DNA of 64,000 nt from Doris montereyensis (GCA_037039925.1 JAXRKP010000814.1:81001-145000), one strand, 5' to 3'; positions 1 to 14,075 are shown, numbered from the stretch's first letter. The notes: a model not told the origin generated them from the sequence alone. A program made the numbers and translations.

Positions 1-109
1 CAACGTCGAGGAGGATTTATTTACGCTAATGGATGTCATTGTCATGCTCATTACTATGTGGGAATTAAACAAAATGGAAAACAAGATGGAAGCTCATTTT
101 TCCTCCTCC

Positions 110-335
110 CTCTGTCTGTTCGTATTTTATGTCTCTCTGTCTGGCTGTATCTCTCTATATCTTTCTGTCTCATTTGTCTGTCTGTCTGTCTGTCGTCTTT
201 GTAATGGATGTCTGTCTGTCTGTCTGTCTGTCTCTCTTTCTCTCTCTCTGTTCTCTGTCTCTCTCTCTCTGTCTCTCTCTCTCTCTCTCCCTCCCTCCAT
301 CCCTCCTCCCTCCCCTTCTTACTCTCTCGATCTAT
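110..335. repeat. CT/CTGT-rich microsatellite
   Basis: Imperfect CT and CTGT runs followed by CCTCC blocks. The open frames through it (SLSLSL or ERERER) are low-complexity by-products. Confidence 0.9.
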
Positions 336-339
336 AACA

Positions 340-1262
340 ATAATACACATATATATATATATACATACAACTATAATATATCTTTCTTTGTTTTTCACTG
401 CCATTCCTCGTTTTCCTTCTCACTGCGAGCAGTTGGTGGGCGGTGCTGGTAGGTCCTACCTATTTCTTTTCTTATCTTTCGTCTGGCTGTTTTCCTCTTA
501 GCTCACACTGAGATCACGGCAATGGTGATCGGGGTAAATGTTAATGAAAACAAACCCTTCTGCTATTGGTTAACGTCATAGTCATTGCCCCTTCTTTCGA
601 CAACTCCATATTTCTCAAATTTCTCATTCCGCCTTTCATCGCATCATTAAAAACACAATGTCTTTCCTTCATCAAGCAAAAATAATAATAATAATGTTAT
701 TATTTTAAAATCTTTTCCTTCCTTTTTTCCTTTTGCTTAGCTTGTGTTATATATACATTTGTATTCTATTTTGCCATGTGAGAACTCTACCTTTACTATT
801 ACTATGACTTGCAGTTATGGGCCCTGTTGCCTGGTAATATGGTGCAAATTTTGTTGTCTTCTCAATGCTAAGTAACTGAAATTTCTGAGATTATGTATAT
901 TAATATTATTATATCATTTTATGAATAATGTACATTTCTATGTTTTTCACCCATAACGCATTATCATAAAGTCATAATGATAATGATACTAAAGTGTCTG
1001 AAAATGTACTTTCTTATTTTTTTATTTTATGTGGAGATTTGTTTATTAAATTTATGATATTATTATTCTTATTATTGTTATACGCCCATTTATTGGCAAA
1101 GCTTTTTATTCTGTATCTGATGTGTATATTTATACATACATAATATGTATTAGTGTGTGTATAAATATGATATGTATTATTTACATAATTTTTATTATTA
1201 TTATTATTATTACTACTACAGTATCTGAACATAATGTGAATTGCATCTTGTCAAGAAAGAGA
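340..1262. other. AT-rich spacer, nothing recognised
   Basis: Non-coding looking, AT-rich sequence with short TTA/TAT runs. No splice-bounded frame or repeat family was recognised. Confidence 0.5.
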
Positions 1263-1308
1263 GTGGCAGGAAGAGAGTGGATAGATAGAGAGAGAGAGAT
1301 AGATAGAG

Positions 1309-1369
<61 letters not shown>

Positions 1370-1540
1370 GGGAGGGAGGGAGGAGGGAGGGAAGGAGAGA
1401 GAAGAGACAGAGACAGAGACAGAGAGAGAGAGAGACACACACACACACACAGACAGACAGACAGACACAGAGAGGAAGGCAGACAGACAGACAGACAGAA
1501 GGAGGGAGACACAGAAAGAGAAAGAGACAGACAGAGAGAT
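1263..1540. repeat. GA/GACA microsatellite
   Basis: Long imperfect GA runs with GACA and CA segments (for example at about 1,436-1,500). Confidence 0.92.
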
Positions 1541-1647
1541 CGACCTTTCTAACATCTCGTTTCTACTTTGTTTATCTAGGAAAGAATGCATGTCTGTGGG
1601 CTAGAATGAACTTCTGTCAAAACCTTCTGTCTGTCTACTGTTTTCAT

Positions 1648-1767
1648 GTGGGATCGTTTAGTTTGTATACTTAAGTATACCAAGACCATGGGATTGTTTA
1701 GTTTGTATACTAAAGTATACCAAGACCATGGGATTGTTTAGTTTGTATACTACAGTATACCAAGACC
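1648..1767. repeat. 40-bp tandem repeat, 3 copies, with palindrome
   Basis: Three 40-bp units start at about 1,651, 1,691 and 1,731. Each has GTATAC-TWMA-GTATAC; in the first copy this is a perfect 16-base palindrome (GTATACTTAAGTATAC). Confidence 0.85.
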
Positions 1768-2054
1768 AACCCTCCCCTCCCCCCTTCCTTCCTTTCCTCC
1801 GTTTTTTTGTGGGGTTTTATTAGTATTTTTATTAAAATTGTTATTTCTTTTAAAAATTAAAAAAATCGTTTCAACCAAAATAGTAACTCTATCTTTACAA
1901 CGTCACTTATTAGTGTACTCCGATGCTAAACCACAGCTAGCTAGTAATCACTCGTGCATCATCAGATGGAGTTGATGGCACCGTAGTAAAACAGTTTGTA
2001 AATCCTGTATGATTAGTGGTGTGTACTGAAGTGAGGGAATCTTTTTGTCTAAGA

Positions 2055-2055
2055 C

Positions 2056-2129
<74 letters not shown>

Positions 2130-2223
2130 CTACTACTACTACTACTACTACTAGTAATAGTAATAGTAGTACTAGTAGTAGTAGTAATAAGTAGTAGTAG
2201 TACTACTATTAGTAGTAATAGTG

Positions 2224-2265
<42 letters not shown>

Positions 2266-2275
2266 CTAGTAGTAC

Positions 2276-2345
<70 letters not shown>
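2055..2345. repeat. (GTA)n/(CTA)n trinucleotide array
   Basis: About 290 bp of GTA repeats with two short switches to the complementary CTA phase (about 2,129-2,153 and around 2,200), so parts can fold on themselves. Poly-Val/Ser frames are by-products. Confidence 0.95.
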
Positions 2346-2346
<1 letters not shown>

Positions 2347-2535
2347 ATTATGAACCTACTGACGAGTACTGTGGAAGGAGAATTTAATATCTGGATGAGG
2401 TGGAGGGTTATTTTGAGTTAGTTTGTCCTTAACTAAGCTGGCGTTGTTGTAGTTTCGTTGAAAACCTGTGGACATGGTGTGTTTTCCCCAGTGGCATGAT
2501 AAGTGCGTATGATTGTGTATGTATGTGTGTGTGTG

Positions 2536-2682
<147 letters not shown>

Positions 2683-3162
2683 ATCAATTTGAGATGTGCC
2701 GCTACCTAAGTCACATAGTATTGATTCCATCTTTAATTGTATGTTTTTAACAATGCGTGAATTATATTATTTACTTTTTATTGTATTCTATTGTGGTTTT
2801 TTACTGCTGTGCGTAAGAAGCTAATAATTTATTGGCGTTTAACAATAAGCGTCGGGTATTTGCTGTGTGATTTTTACCGAATGCCAAACTTTATCATCGC
2901 CCACAATTGAACCTTTTCATAAAGAGGCGGTTTTGCAACAACAAACACAATCCGATGAAGAAAACAGACAACAGCATTTTAGCGTCCAGTGTCTTACACA
3001 ACAAATTATGTGAGTGACTTTTTTGTTTATGAGTTTATCTACACATTTCTTCTTTAAGTTTAACATTGAGTTATTGATAGTAATAGTACCAAAGACAGTC
3101 TATATTATTTATAGACTATTCGGTAGTAGTGCATTTGCGTGGCGATATTTGGTAGTAGTGCA

Positions 3163-3309
3163 AATGCGTATGTGAAAAGTATAACATCGTATGTGAAAAG
3201 TATAACATCTTTTTGTATAACATGAAAAGTATAACATCGTATGTGAAAAGTATAACATCGTATGTATAACATGAAAAAGTATAACATCGTATGTGAAAAG
3301 TATAACATC
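3163..3309. repeat. 21-bp tandem repeat
   Basis: Unit GTATGTGAAAAGTATAACAT plus C, about six imperfect copies with some shortened units. Confidence 0.85.
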
Positions 3310-3537
3310 GGCAAGAACGAGAATGTGTATTTGGACGCCTCTTTGTTTCTTTGTATTTTTGCCTTCGTTTTTTTTCCAACCTATCTACTTATATTTATCG
3401 ATTTTTCAAACCGTACCTATCTAATCTAATTAGTTATCACTTTATCTGTATTCTTTTCTTTCCTGTCTATTCATATCATTTATTCATTAATTTCCTCTTC
3501 CTTTCCCTTCCTCCTCCCTGTTCCTGTTCCCTCCTCC

Positions 3538-3540
<3 letters not shown>

Positions 3541-3629
<89 letters not shown>

Positions 3630-3730
3630 CCCCCTCTATCGATCTATATATCTATCTATCTTTTTTTTCTATCTATCTATCTATCTTTTTATTTATTTAT
3701 CTTTCTTTTCATCTATATAGCAATCTATCC
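3541..3730. repeat. (CT)n followed by CTAT-rich repeat
   Basis: A near-pure CT run to about 3,625, then CTATCTAT/TTTATTTAT blocks. Confidence 0.92.
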
Positions 3731-3944
3731 ATCTGTCTGTGTTTTTATGTCCATTTCCATATCTATGTTTGCATTTGCGCGTGCGTGTGTGTGTCTGTTG
3801 ATGATAATATATTGACTGTATCACTGCCAGCTGTCTACTGATAACTCAATTTTTAAAAAGTATTATCAATAGTGTGTTAAGATGCATTGTAAATTTGAGG
3901 GCCAATTCAAATAAACATGTTTATCTCTGATTTGTTCTTGTCGT

Positions 3945-4379
3945 TTCCTTACTACTACTAGTACTAGTAGTCAGATTTTATCGTTTCCTTACTACTACTT
4001 TTACTAGTAGTCAGACTTTATCGTTTCCTTACTACTGCTAGTACTTAGTCAGACTTTCCTTACTACTACTAGTACTAGTAGTCAGACTTTATCGTTTCCT
4101 TACTACTACTAGTAGTACTAGTAGTCAGACTTTATCGTTTCCTTACTACTACTAGTACTAGTAGTCAGACTTTATCGTCTCCTTTCTACTACTAGTAGTC
4201 AGACTTTATCGTTTCCTTACTACTACTAGTACTAGTAGTCAGATTTTGTCGTTTCTTTACTACCCCTAGTACTATTAGTCAGACTTTATCGTTTCTTTAC
4301 TACTACTAGTACTAGTAGTCAGACTTTATCGGTTCCTTACTACTACTAGTACTAGTAGTCAGACTTTATCGGTTCTACT

Positions 4380-4420
<41 letters not shown>

Positions 4421-6238
4421 GTACTACTAGTCAAATTTTATCGTTTCCTTACTACTACTAGTACTAGTAGTCAGATTTTATCGTTTACTTACTACTACTA
4501 GTACTAGTAGTCAGACTTTATCGTTTCCTTACTACTACTAGTACTAGTAGTCAGACTTTATCGCTTCCTTACTACTACTAGTACTACTAGTCAAATTTTA
4601 TCGTTTCCTTACTACTACTAGTACTAGTAGTCAGACTCTATCGTTTCCTTACTACTACTAGTACTAGTAGTCAGATTTTATCGTTTCCTTACTACTACTA
4701 GTACTAGTAGTCAGTAGTACAAGTACTAGTAGTCAGATTTTATCGTTTCCTTACTACTACTAGTACTAATAGTCAGACTTTATCGTTTCCTTACTACTGC
4801 AGTACTAGTAGTCAGGCTTTATCGTTTCCTTACTACTACTAGTACTAGTAGTCAGACTTTATTACTACTGCTATCAGACTTTATTTCCTTACTACTACTA
4901 GTACTAGTAGTCTTTATCGTTTCCTTACTACTACTAGTACTAGTAGTCAGGCTTTATCGTTTCCTTACTACTACTAGTAGTACTCGTTTCCTTACTAGTC
5001 TAGTACTATTAGTCAGACTTTATCGTTTTCCTTACTACTACTAGTAGTACTAGTAGTCAGACTTTATCGTTCCTTACTACTACTAGTACTAGTAGTCAGA
5101 CTTTATCGTCTCCTTTCTACTACTAGTAGTCAGACTTTATCGTTTCTTTACTACTAGTACTAGTAGTCAGATTTTGTCGTTTCTTTACTACCCCTAGTAC
5201 TATTAGTCAGACTTTATCGTTTCTTTACTACTACTAGTTAGTAGTCAGTTTCCTTTACTACTAGTACTAGTAGTCAGACTTAGTTCCTTACTACTACTAG
5301 CTACTACTACTACTACTACTACTACTACTAGTACTACTAGTCAAATTTTATCGTTTCCTTACTACTACTAGTACTAGTAGTCAGATTTTATCGTTTCCTT
5401 ACTACTACTAGTACTAGTTCAGACTTTATCGTTTTCCTTACTACTACTAGTACTAGTAGTCTTTATCGTTTCCTTACTACTACTAGTACTAGTAGTCAGA
5501 CTTTATCTTTTCCTTACTACTACTAGTACTAGTAGTCAAATTTTATCGTTTCCTTACTACTACTAGTACTAGTAGTCAGACTTTATCGTTTCCTTACTAC
5601 TACTAGTACTACTAGTCAAATTTTATCGTTTTCCTTACTACTCAGTACTAGTAGTCAGACTATCGTTTCTTACTACTACTAGTACTAGTAGTCAGATTTT
5701 ATCGTTTCCTTACTATTACAAGTACTAGTCAGATTTTATCGTTTCCTTACTACTACTAGTACTAGTAGTCAGACTTTATCGTTTCCTTACTTGCGAGTAC
5801 TAGTAGTCAGGCTTTATCGTTTCCTTACTACTACTAGTACTAGTAGTACTATCGTTTCCTTACTACTACTAGTACTAGTAGTCAGACTTTATCGTTTCCT
5901 ACTACTACTAGTACTAGTAGTCAGACTTTATCGTTTCCTTACTACTAGTACTAGTAGTCAGGCTTTATCGTTTCCTTACTACTACTAGTACTAGTAGTCA
6001 GATTTTATCGGTTCCTTACTACTACTAGTACTAGTAGTCAGATTTTATCGTTTCCTTACTACTAGTAGTACTAGTAGTCAGACTTTATCGTTTCCTTACT
6101 ACTACTAGTACTAGTAGTCAGACTTTATCATTTCCTTACTACTGCCAGTACTAGTAGTCAGGCTTTATCGTTTCCTTACTACTACTAGTACTAGCAGTCA
6201 GATTTTATCGTTTCCTTACTACTACTAGTACTAGAAGT
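3945..6238. repeat. 40-bp minisatellite with a 16-bp palindrome per unit
   Basis: Consensus unit: TCAGACTTTATCGTTTCCTT followed by ACTACTACTAGTACTAGTAG, about 55 copies. CTACTAGTACTAGTAG is a perfect palindrome. Variants include ATTTTA for ACTTTA, extra TAC triplets (for example 4,380-4,425 and 5,300-5,335) and truncated units. A block near 4,100-4,440 recurs with the same variant order near 5,040-5,345, so larger duplications have occurred. Confidence 0.95.
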
Positions 6239-6370
6239 CGGACTTTGTCTTGGTGTGTAGTCAGTGTAAAATTTTGTCTCGGTTGTGTTGAATGTTCTAC
6301 ATGCCTGTGTGAAAGGCGGTTGTCGAAGAAACCGACTGGATTCATATTATCAATAGATAGTTTTTTTTTT

Positions 6371-6621
<251 letters not shown>

Positions 6622-6639
6622 CACGAACAGAGAGAGATA

Positions 6640-7060
6640 CACAGACAGCTATATACAAAGAGAGACAGAGACAGAGATGGCTACAGAAGCAAGTGAATTG
6701 AAAATGCTTACAACTAAAGATAAATGTGGATTTATAAAGCATAGTCTGTATATCCGCACAACTGGAGGCTCACCGACTGTTCATCATATTCGTGCAATCC
6801 CCGAGCATGCGTTTCGTACTAACTTACAAGATCTTTCTCTACCTATAGCTGATTGCTCATTCACACATCAGTCTCAGTGATGACAGCAGACTGAATTACC
6901 TTTCCTGAGAATACAACGTTGTGGAAAAACACATGGGCCAGCCAACTGTGTTGTACCAGTAAAGGTACCAGATGTGTCGTCACGATTACAATTTCACAAC
7001 ACTGCGATTTCGCTACAACTTATAGTTAAGTTAGTACAACGCGGTTTCCACGTTGTGGTA
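6640..7060. other. Unique-looking spacer, nothing recognised
   Basis: Moderate-GC sequence between two arrays. A frame runs on from the GA repeat to about 6,880 but has no recognised domain and no supporting splice context. Confidence 0.4.
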
Positions 7061-7062
7061 TT

Positions 7063-7870
7063 CGGCAGTCCAGAGACAAGAGGAATTCGGCAGTCCAGAG
7101 ACAAGAGGAATTCGGCAGTCCAGAGACAGGGGGATTCGGTAGTCTAGAGACAAGGGGGATTCAGTAGTCTAGAGACAAGGGGGATTCAGTAGTCTAGAGA
7201 CAAGGGGGATTCGGTAGTCTAGAGACAATAGGTATTCAGTAGTCTAGAGACAAGGGGGATTCGGTAGTCTAGAGACATGGGGGATTCGGTAGTCTAAAGA
7301 CATGGGGGATTCGGTAGTCTAGAGACTAAAGTCTAGAGACAGGGAATTCGGTAGTCTAGAGACAAGGGGGATTCGGTAGTCTAGAGACAGGGGATTCGGT
7401 AGTCTAGAGACAAGGGGATTCGGTAGTCTAGAGACAGGGAATTCGGTAGTCTAGAGACAAGGGGATTCGGTAGTCTAGAGACAATAGGGAATTCAGTAGT
7501 CTAGAGACAAGGGGATTCGGTAGTCTAGAGACAAGGGGGATTCAGTAGCCTAGAGACAAGGGGGATTTGAGTAGTCTAGAGACAAAGGTATTCAGTAGTC
7601 TAGAGACAAGGGGGATTGAGTAGTCTAGAGACAAGGGGTATTCAGTAGCCTAGAGACAAGGGGTATTCGGTAGTCTAGAGACAAGGGGTATTCAGTAGTC
7701 TAGAGACAAGAGGGATTCAGTAGTCTAGAGACAAGGGGGGATTAGAGACAAGAGGGATTCAGTAGTCTAGAGATAAGGGGGATTCAGTAGTCTAGAGACA
7801 AGGGGGATTCAGTAGTCTAGAGATAAGGGGGATTCAGTAGTCTAGAGACAAGGGGATTCAGTAGTCTAGA
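7063..7870. repeat. 25-26-bp minisatellite
   Basis: Unit GATTCRGTAGTCTAGAGACA plus AGGGG(G), about 31 copies. The number of Gs varies from three to six. AGTCTAGAGAC is the conserved core. Confidence 0.93.
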
Positions 7871-7929
7871 CTGTGGCACACCGAAATGGAGTTTAGTTAA
7901 CTTAGAAAATGTGTCTTTTATCTTTTACA

Positions 7930-8200
7930 TGTATAAGAATGAGTTGGCCATACCTTGTTCGCCAAAGGCTCAGTTGCTAGTCCACTAACAGTCACATATT
8001 TTGCATGTAGGTTCTAAATTATGATCCCAAGATCGATTTCATTTCAGGAAGTTTTCATATCAAAAGTGATGTTTAACTATTGAAAAAGTGTTTTTTCCCG
8101 GTATTTAAACTTTAAGTGGAATTTTCATTCACCTTAGCCGCCATTTTGAACAGGTTTTATAATTTAAAAGTTGGAACAATTATTGTTAGATCTACCCTTC
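7930..8200. repeat. Dispersed repeat F, copy 1
   Basis: This stretch resembles 32,640-32,890: both have ATATTTTGCAnGTA, then TTCTAAAT...GATC, and CATTCACCTwAGCnGCCATT. The family is unknown to me. Confidence 0.5.
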
Positions 8201-8444
8201 ACGCCCACCTCCATAACCTCAGAATCAAATACTGACCCGATCTAATGATCGTACTGGGTATCACTCGGGGTGTAACAATAACATACTTGTATTGTAATAT
8301 ATCTAACAAAATGGTGGACGGGGTAACTTTCCATGAAACAGACAAAATTTTAACGTAGGTCACACTGTGTCGTCCTTGATGACACCTAATTTAATCGAAA
8401 CCCTTCATTTCTAAGTAATCTAAGCATTCAGTTTTCAGTTTCAA

Positions 8445-11400
8445 TGTGGCCGGCGGTAGGCTACAGGGCCCAGTCTAATACCGACAGTTGGCTACAGGGT
8501 CCGGTCTACATAGGTTATAGGGCCCAGTCTACATACCGACAGTTGGCTACATAGGGTCTACATAGTCTACATACCGACGGTTGGCTACAGGGCCCAGTCT
8601 ACATACCGACGGTTGGCTACAGGGCCCAGTCTACATACACGGGCCCAGTCTACATACCGACAGTTGGCTACAGGGCCCAGTCTACATACCGACAGTTGGC
8701 CCAGTCTACATACCGACAGTTGGCTACAGGGCCCAGTCTACATACCGACGGTCGGCTACAGGGCCCAGTCTACATACCGACAGTTGGCCTACATACCGAC
8801 AGTTGGCCCAGGGCCAGTCTACATACCGACAGTTGGCTACAGGGCCCAGTCTACATACCGACAGTTGGCTACAGGGCCCAGTCTACATACCGACAATTGG
8901 CTACAGGGCCCAGTCTACATACCGACAGTTGGCTACACATACCGACAGCTTGGCTACCGACAGTTGGCTACAGGGCCCAGTCTACATACCGACAGTTGGC
9001 TACAGGGCCCAGTCTACATACCGACAGTTGGCTACAGGGCCCAGTCTACATACCGACAGTTGGCTACAGGGCCCAGTCTACATACCGACAGTTGGCTACA
9101 GGGCCCAGTCTACATACCGACAGTTGGCTACAGGCCCAGTCTACATACCGACAGTTGGCTATAGGGCCCAGTCTACATACCGACAGTTGGCTACAGGGCC
9201 CAGTCTACATACCGACAGATTGGCTACAGGGCCCAGTCTACATACCGACAGTTGGCTACAGGGCCCGGTCTACATGCCGACATTTGGCTACAGGGCCCAG
9301 TCTACATACCGACAGTTGGCTACAGGGCCCAGTCTACATACCGACAGTTGGCTACAGGGCCCAGTACCGACTACATACCTACAGGGACATACCGACAGTT
9401 GGCTACAGGGCCCAGTCTACATACCGACAGTTGGCTATAGGGCCCAGTCTACATACCGACAGTTGGCTATAGGGCCCAGTCTACATACCGACAGTTGGCT
9501 ATAGGGCCCAGTCTACATACCGACAGTTGGCTATAGGGCCCAGTCTACATACCGATTGGCTATAGGGCCCAGTCTACATACCGACAGTTGGCTATAGGGC
9601 CCAGTCTACATACCGACAGTTTGTCTACATCGAGTTGGCTACAGGGCCCCTACATACCGACAGTTGGCTACAGGGCCCAGTCTACATACCGACGATTGGC
9701 TACAGGGCCCAGTCAGGGGCAGGGCCCAGTCTACATACCGACAGTTGGCTATAGGGCCCATCATACCGACAGTTGGCTATAGGGCCCAGTCTACATACCG
9801 ACAGTTGGCTATAGGGCCCAGTCTACATACCGACAGTTGGACAGTCTACATACCGACAATTGGGACAGTTGGCTATAGGGCCCAGTCTACATACCGACAG
9901 TTGGCCAGGGCCCAGTCTACATACCGACAGTTGGCTACAGGGCCCAGTCTACATACCGACAGTTGGCTATAGGGCCGAGTCTGACATACAGGGCCCAGTC
10001 TACATACCGACATTGGCTATAGGGCCCAGTCTACATACCGACAGTTGGCTATAGGCCCAGTCTACATACCGACAGTTGGCTATAGGGCCCAGTCTACATA
10101 CCGACATTTGGCTACAGGGCCCAGTCTACATAGACAGTTGGCTATAGGGCCCAGTCTACATACCGACAGTTGGCTACAGGCCCAGTCTACATACCGACAG
10201 TTGGCTATAGGGCCCAGTCTACATACCGACAGTTGGCTACAGGGCCCAGTCTACATACCGACAGTTGGCTATAGGGCCCAGTCTACATACCGACACATTT
10301 GGCTATAGGGCCCAGTCTACATACCGACAGTTGGCTACAGGGCCCAGGGCCCAGTCTACATACCGACAGTTGGCTACAGGGCCCAGTCTACATACCGACA
10401 GTTGGCTATAGGGCCCAGTCTACATACCGACATTTGGCTATAGGGCCCAGTCTACATACCGACATTGGACAGTTTACCGACATTGGCTATAGGGCCCAGT
10501 CTACATACCGACAGTTGGCTATAGGGCCCAGTCTACATACCGACGATTTGGACAGGGTTGGCTGGCTACAGGGCCCAGTCTACATACCGACAGTTGGCTA
10601 TAGGGCCCAGTCTACATACCGACAGTTGGCTATAGGGCCCAGTCTACATACCGACAGTTGGCTACAGGGCCCAGTCTACATACCGACAGTTGGCTACAGG
10701 GCCCAGTCTACATACCGACATTTGGCTACAGGGCCCAGTCTACATACCGACAGTTGGCTACAGGGCCCAGTCTACATACCGACAGTTGGCTATAGGGCCC
10801 AGTCTACATACCGACATTTGGCTACAGGGCCCAGTCTACATACCGACAGTTGGCTACAGGGCATACCCAGTAATCTACATACCGACAGTTGGCTATAGGG
10901 CCCAGTCTACATACCGACAGGGCCCAGTCTACATACCGACAGTTGGCTATAGGGCCCAGTCTACATACGACAGTTGGCAAGGGCCCAGTTACCGACAGTT
11001 GGCTATAGGGCCCAGTCTACATACCGACAGTTGGCTATAGGGCCCAGTCTACATACCGACAGTTGGCTATAGGGCCCAGTCTACATACCAACAGTTGACT
11101 ATAGGGCCCAGTCTACATACCGACAGTTGGCTATAGGGCCCAGTCTACATACCGACAGTTAGTCTACATACCGACAGTTGGCTATAGGCCCAGTCTACAT
11201 AACAGTTGGCTATAGGGCCCAGTCTACATACCGACAGTTGGCTATAGAGCCCAGTCTACATACCGACAGTTGGCTATAGGGCCCAGTCTACATACCGACA
11301 ATTATAGGGCCCAGTCTACCTGCTATAGGGCCCAGTCTACATACCAACAATTGGCTACAGGGCCCAGTCTACATACCGACAGTTGGCTACAGGTCCGGGT
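8445..11400. repeat. 32-bp minisatellite, about 90 copies
   Basis: Unit GGCCCAGTCTACATACCGAC plus AGTTGGCTACAG (or CTATAG). The 32-bp period and absence of stops in all three plus frames produce long overlapping open frames with a 32-residue period (HTDSW, YIPTVGYRAQSTYRQL). These have no start/splice context and break at unit-length indels, so I do not call a gene. CTACAG units dominate before about 9,430; CTATAG units dominate from there to about 11,290, mixed with CTACAG. Confidence 0.96.
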
Positions 11401-11495
11401 CAACACAGTGGGAGTCAGGAGATAATTTTTCTTCTTAAAAAATATAAATAAAAACAAAACAAACATCAAAACAAAGAACTTGTTTGTTTGTTTCG

Positions 11496-11635
11496 TTTAA
11501 ATTTACCCCATCCACTATTGCGATTGTCTCAATGTGAATTAAGAGGAAACAGCAAGATGGGAGATAACTGAAAGAAGGAAAGGAAACAAATGGGACCTAC
11601 CTGTAGCGCCCGCAATCAAAGAAGAAAGAGAAACA
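11496..11635. repeat. Dispersed repeat D copy
   Basis: Shared block: ATTTACCCCATCCACTATTG, a G-TCTCA segment, AATTAAGAGGAAACAGCAAG, then purine-rich sequence and a CCTACC-AGC-GCCC end. Further copies are at 31,118, 31,640, 42,328, 54,475, 56,035 and 62,572. Confidence 0.75.
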
Positions 11636-11639
11636 ATCT

Positions 11640-12800
11640 GATATAAATAAATAATCATTGTAAAAATGTTACACTCCTTGATGCAAACCTTATCCTCTAA
11701 AAGGTCAAGCCAGTTTCTTCATCATTTTACCATCGTCATTTCTCCTCATCTATATTTTAGTGTCGAATGCAATGTTTCTTCTTAAATTACATCTATTGTT
11801 ATAACTTGACTTTAAATATCATCACTGGTAGTTAGAGTTAAAACATTCACACACAAACACGAGCACAAACAACACACACACACACACACACACACTATAC
11901 CTTGAAAAACCAAAGTACCTGCGGTGCTTAAAATCTTTTCTTTTTTTTTAAATCTCAAGAACGTCTTGATTTCATCCAATCAGCAAATTGAAGCTGTTCC
12001 AAAAAATGGCCTGACATCAGAAGACTGAAAGCTATGTTTTTTTTAGACTCAGACTAACGTTAATCTAAAACTTTTGTTTTTTTTTTGTTTGGGGTTCAAA
12101 GGGTGAGGACGTGGAAATGACGGGAAGAATTGGGTTGAGATTGCACTCATGCGAGTGAATACATTTCAGATATATGTAGATCTATACCCTGTGAGTAAAA
12201 CTGATTTTAATTGAAGAGCTCTTTAGTCAGCCTTTGTCGTGCCATTCCAATGCACGAGATCATGAGATCATGAGATCAATTTCAAAATTTGCTTTGGGAG
12301 TGAGCCGAGACCAATTCAACATCGGGCCATTAAAAGAGTTCGGAAACAATTTCTAGCTTTACTGCCGCCCGAATGGTAAATCAATTCTATGACCAGAGCA
12401 TGAAGCCATAAACAGCAAGTCGAACGTTCCACGGGCCAGACATATAACTACCGTATCACTACCATAATATTATAGTTATGGCGCAGACTCTGGTCGACCG
12501 GAAGTGGATCGGCCACAGGAGGTTTGTGATGGTGCCGATAACGTTCTCACTTTCTACGCATGCGCTAGTGGTCATGTGATGATAGGAATGATAATGGTGG
12601 CGATAGTATGAGGAGCGTGGCGCGGCGTGGCAGTACTGGCAGTCATGGCACCACTAAAACTAAAACTCTCGTCTGCGTCTGGTTCCCTAGCTGGTACACG
12701 ATTGGTCAGTCGATTGCTGTCGGTTGTTATTACCTTGAGATTTATTTACTACTGTATTTGACATAACGGATGATGTTGAACAGTGAAATCTTGGGAGAAT
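11640..12800. other. Intergenic spacer, nothing recognised
   Basis: Mixed-composition sequence with a short CA run near 11,870. No domain, splice-bounded frame or RNA gene was recognised. Confidence 0.4.
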
Positions 12801-12804
12801 TAAA

Positions 12805-13095
12805 ATAAAGTTCCTTCACCTCCAAGGCCATTACGGCCCATAGATCCGGCCCGTATCCCAGTTTCTATAGCGTAAAGCGGAACATGAATCAATAATCACA
12901 ACTTGGACAGGACGCTAGTCCGACGCAGATTTTATTCCCAAGCTAGTGCTTGTACCCATTTGAACCTCAGTCCAATGCAAAATAATGCGTGTTCAGTGTC
13001 TTTCTCAAGGAACACAGCGTCGGATCTAGCTTGCTAGGATTACAACCCGGGACCTCAGGATCCCTTGGCTAGCAGCTTAGCCACTCGATCTCCCA
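12805..13095 (-). mobile_element. SINE-B copy, antisense
   Basis: Read on the minus strand, it starts with a tRNA-like head (a GAGTGGCTAAGCTGC-type A box and a degraded B box), then the shared body GTGTTCCTTGAGAAAGACAC, GTACAAGCACTAGCTTGGGA, GCGTC(G)GACTAGCGTCC and a 3' AAGGAACTTTA tail. The same order occurs in at least six other places in the window. Confidence 0.8.
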
Positions 13096-13199
13096 CGCAA
13101 CTTGGGAGAGGAGAGGATTGCATTTCACGACATAGAAACCCTGTCCTAGAGCATGCCTTCAATGAGGTCATATGCCGCTATATACATTTTCAACATCTT

Positions 13200-13722
<523 letters not shown>

Positions 13723-13894
13723 ATCATTTATGTTTGTTTTTTTTGCGTTACTTTGACAATGATCTTGTTTGGTAGTGTTGTGAATTATCCTAATAGCCCC
13801 CAGTGCTCTTCCAGATGGCCGACAGTAACGTCATAAGAACCTGCTCTAGTGACGCAGAGAGTGGATGGAAAAGTCTGCTGATCCGTGAACACAT

Positions 13895-14075
13895 GACATC
13901 AAAGTCAAAGATCCGTATAAATAGTCAACTAAAATGCAAATTTCACTTAAAGTCAAAGATCCATCAAAGTCAAAGCAAATTTCACTTAAACTAAAATGCT
14001 TAAAGTATAAATAGTCAACTAAAATGCAAATTTCACTTAAAGTCAATGTCAAGCCTTGTCAACTAAAATGACCTT
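13895..14075. repeat. Irregular tandem repeat (AAAGTCAAAGATC / GTCAACTAAAATGC)
   Basis: Blocks ATAAATAGTCAACTAAAATG, CAAATTTCACTTAAAGTCAA and AAGATCC recur three to four times with deletions. Confidence 0.75.

Noticed and set aside
7063..7870. CRISPR-like regular repeats
   Set aside because: There are no unique spacers of constant size, the units are directly adjacent, and the genome is eukaryotic.
8581..11040. Long plus-strand frames of up to 307 codons in the 32-bp array as protein-coding genes
   Set aside because: They arise from a stop-free repeat unit, exist in all three frames, and have no splice, start or domain support.
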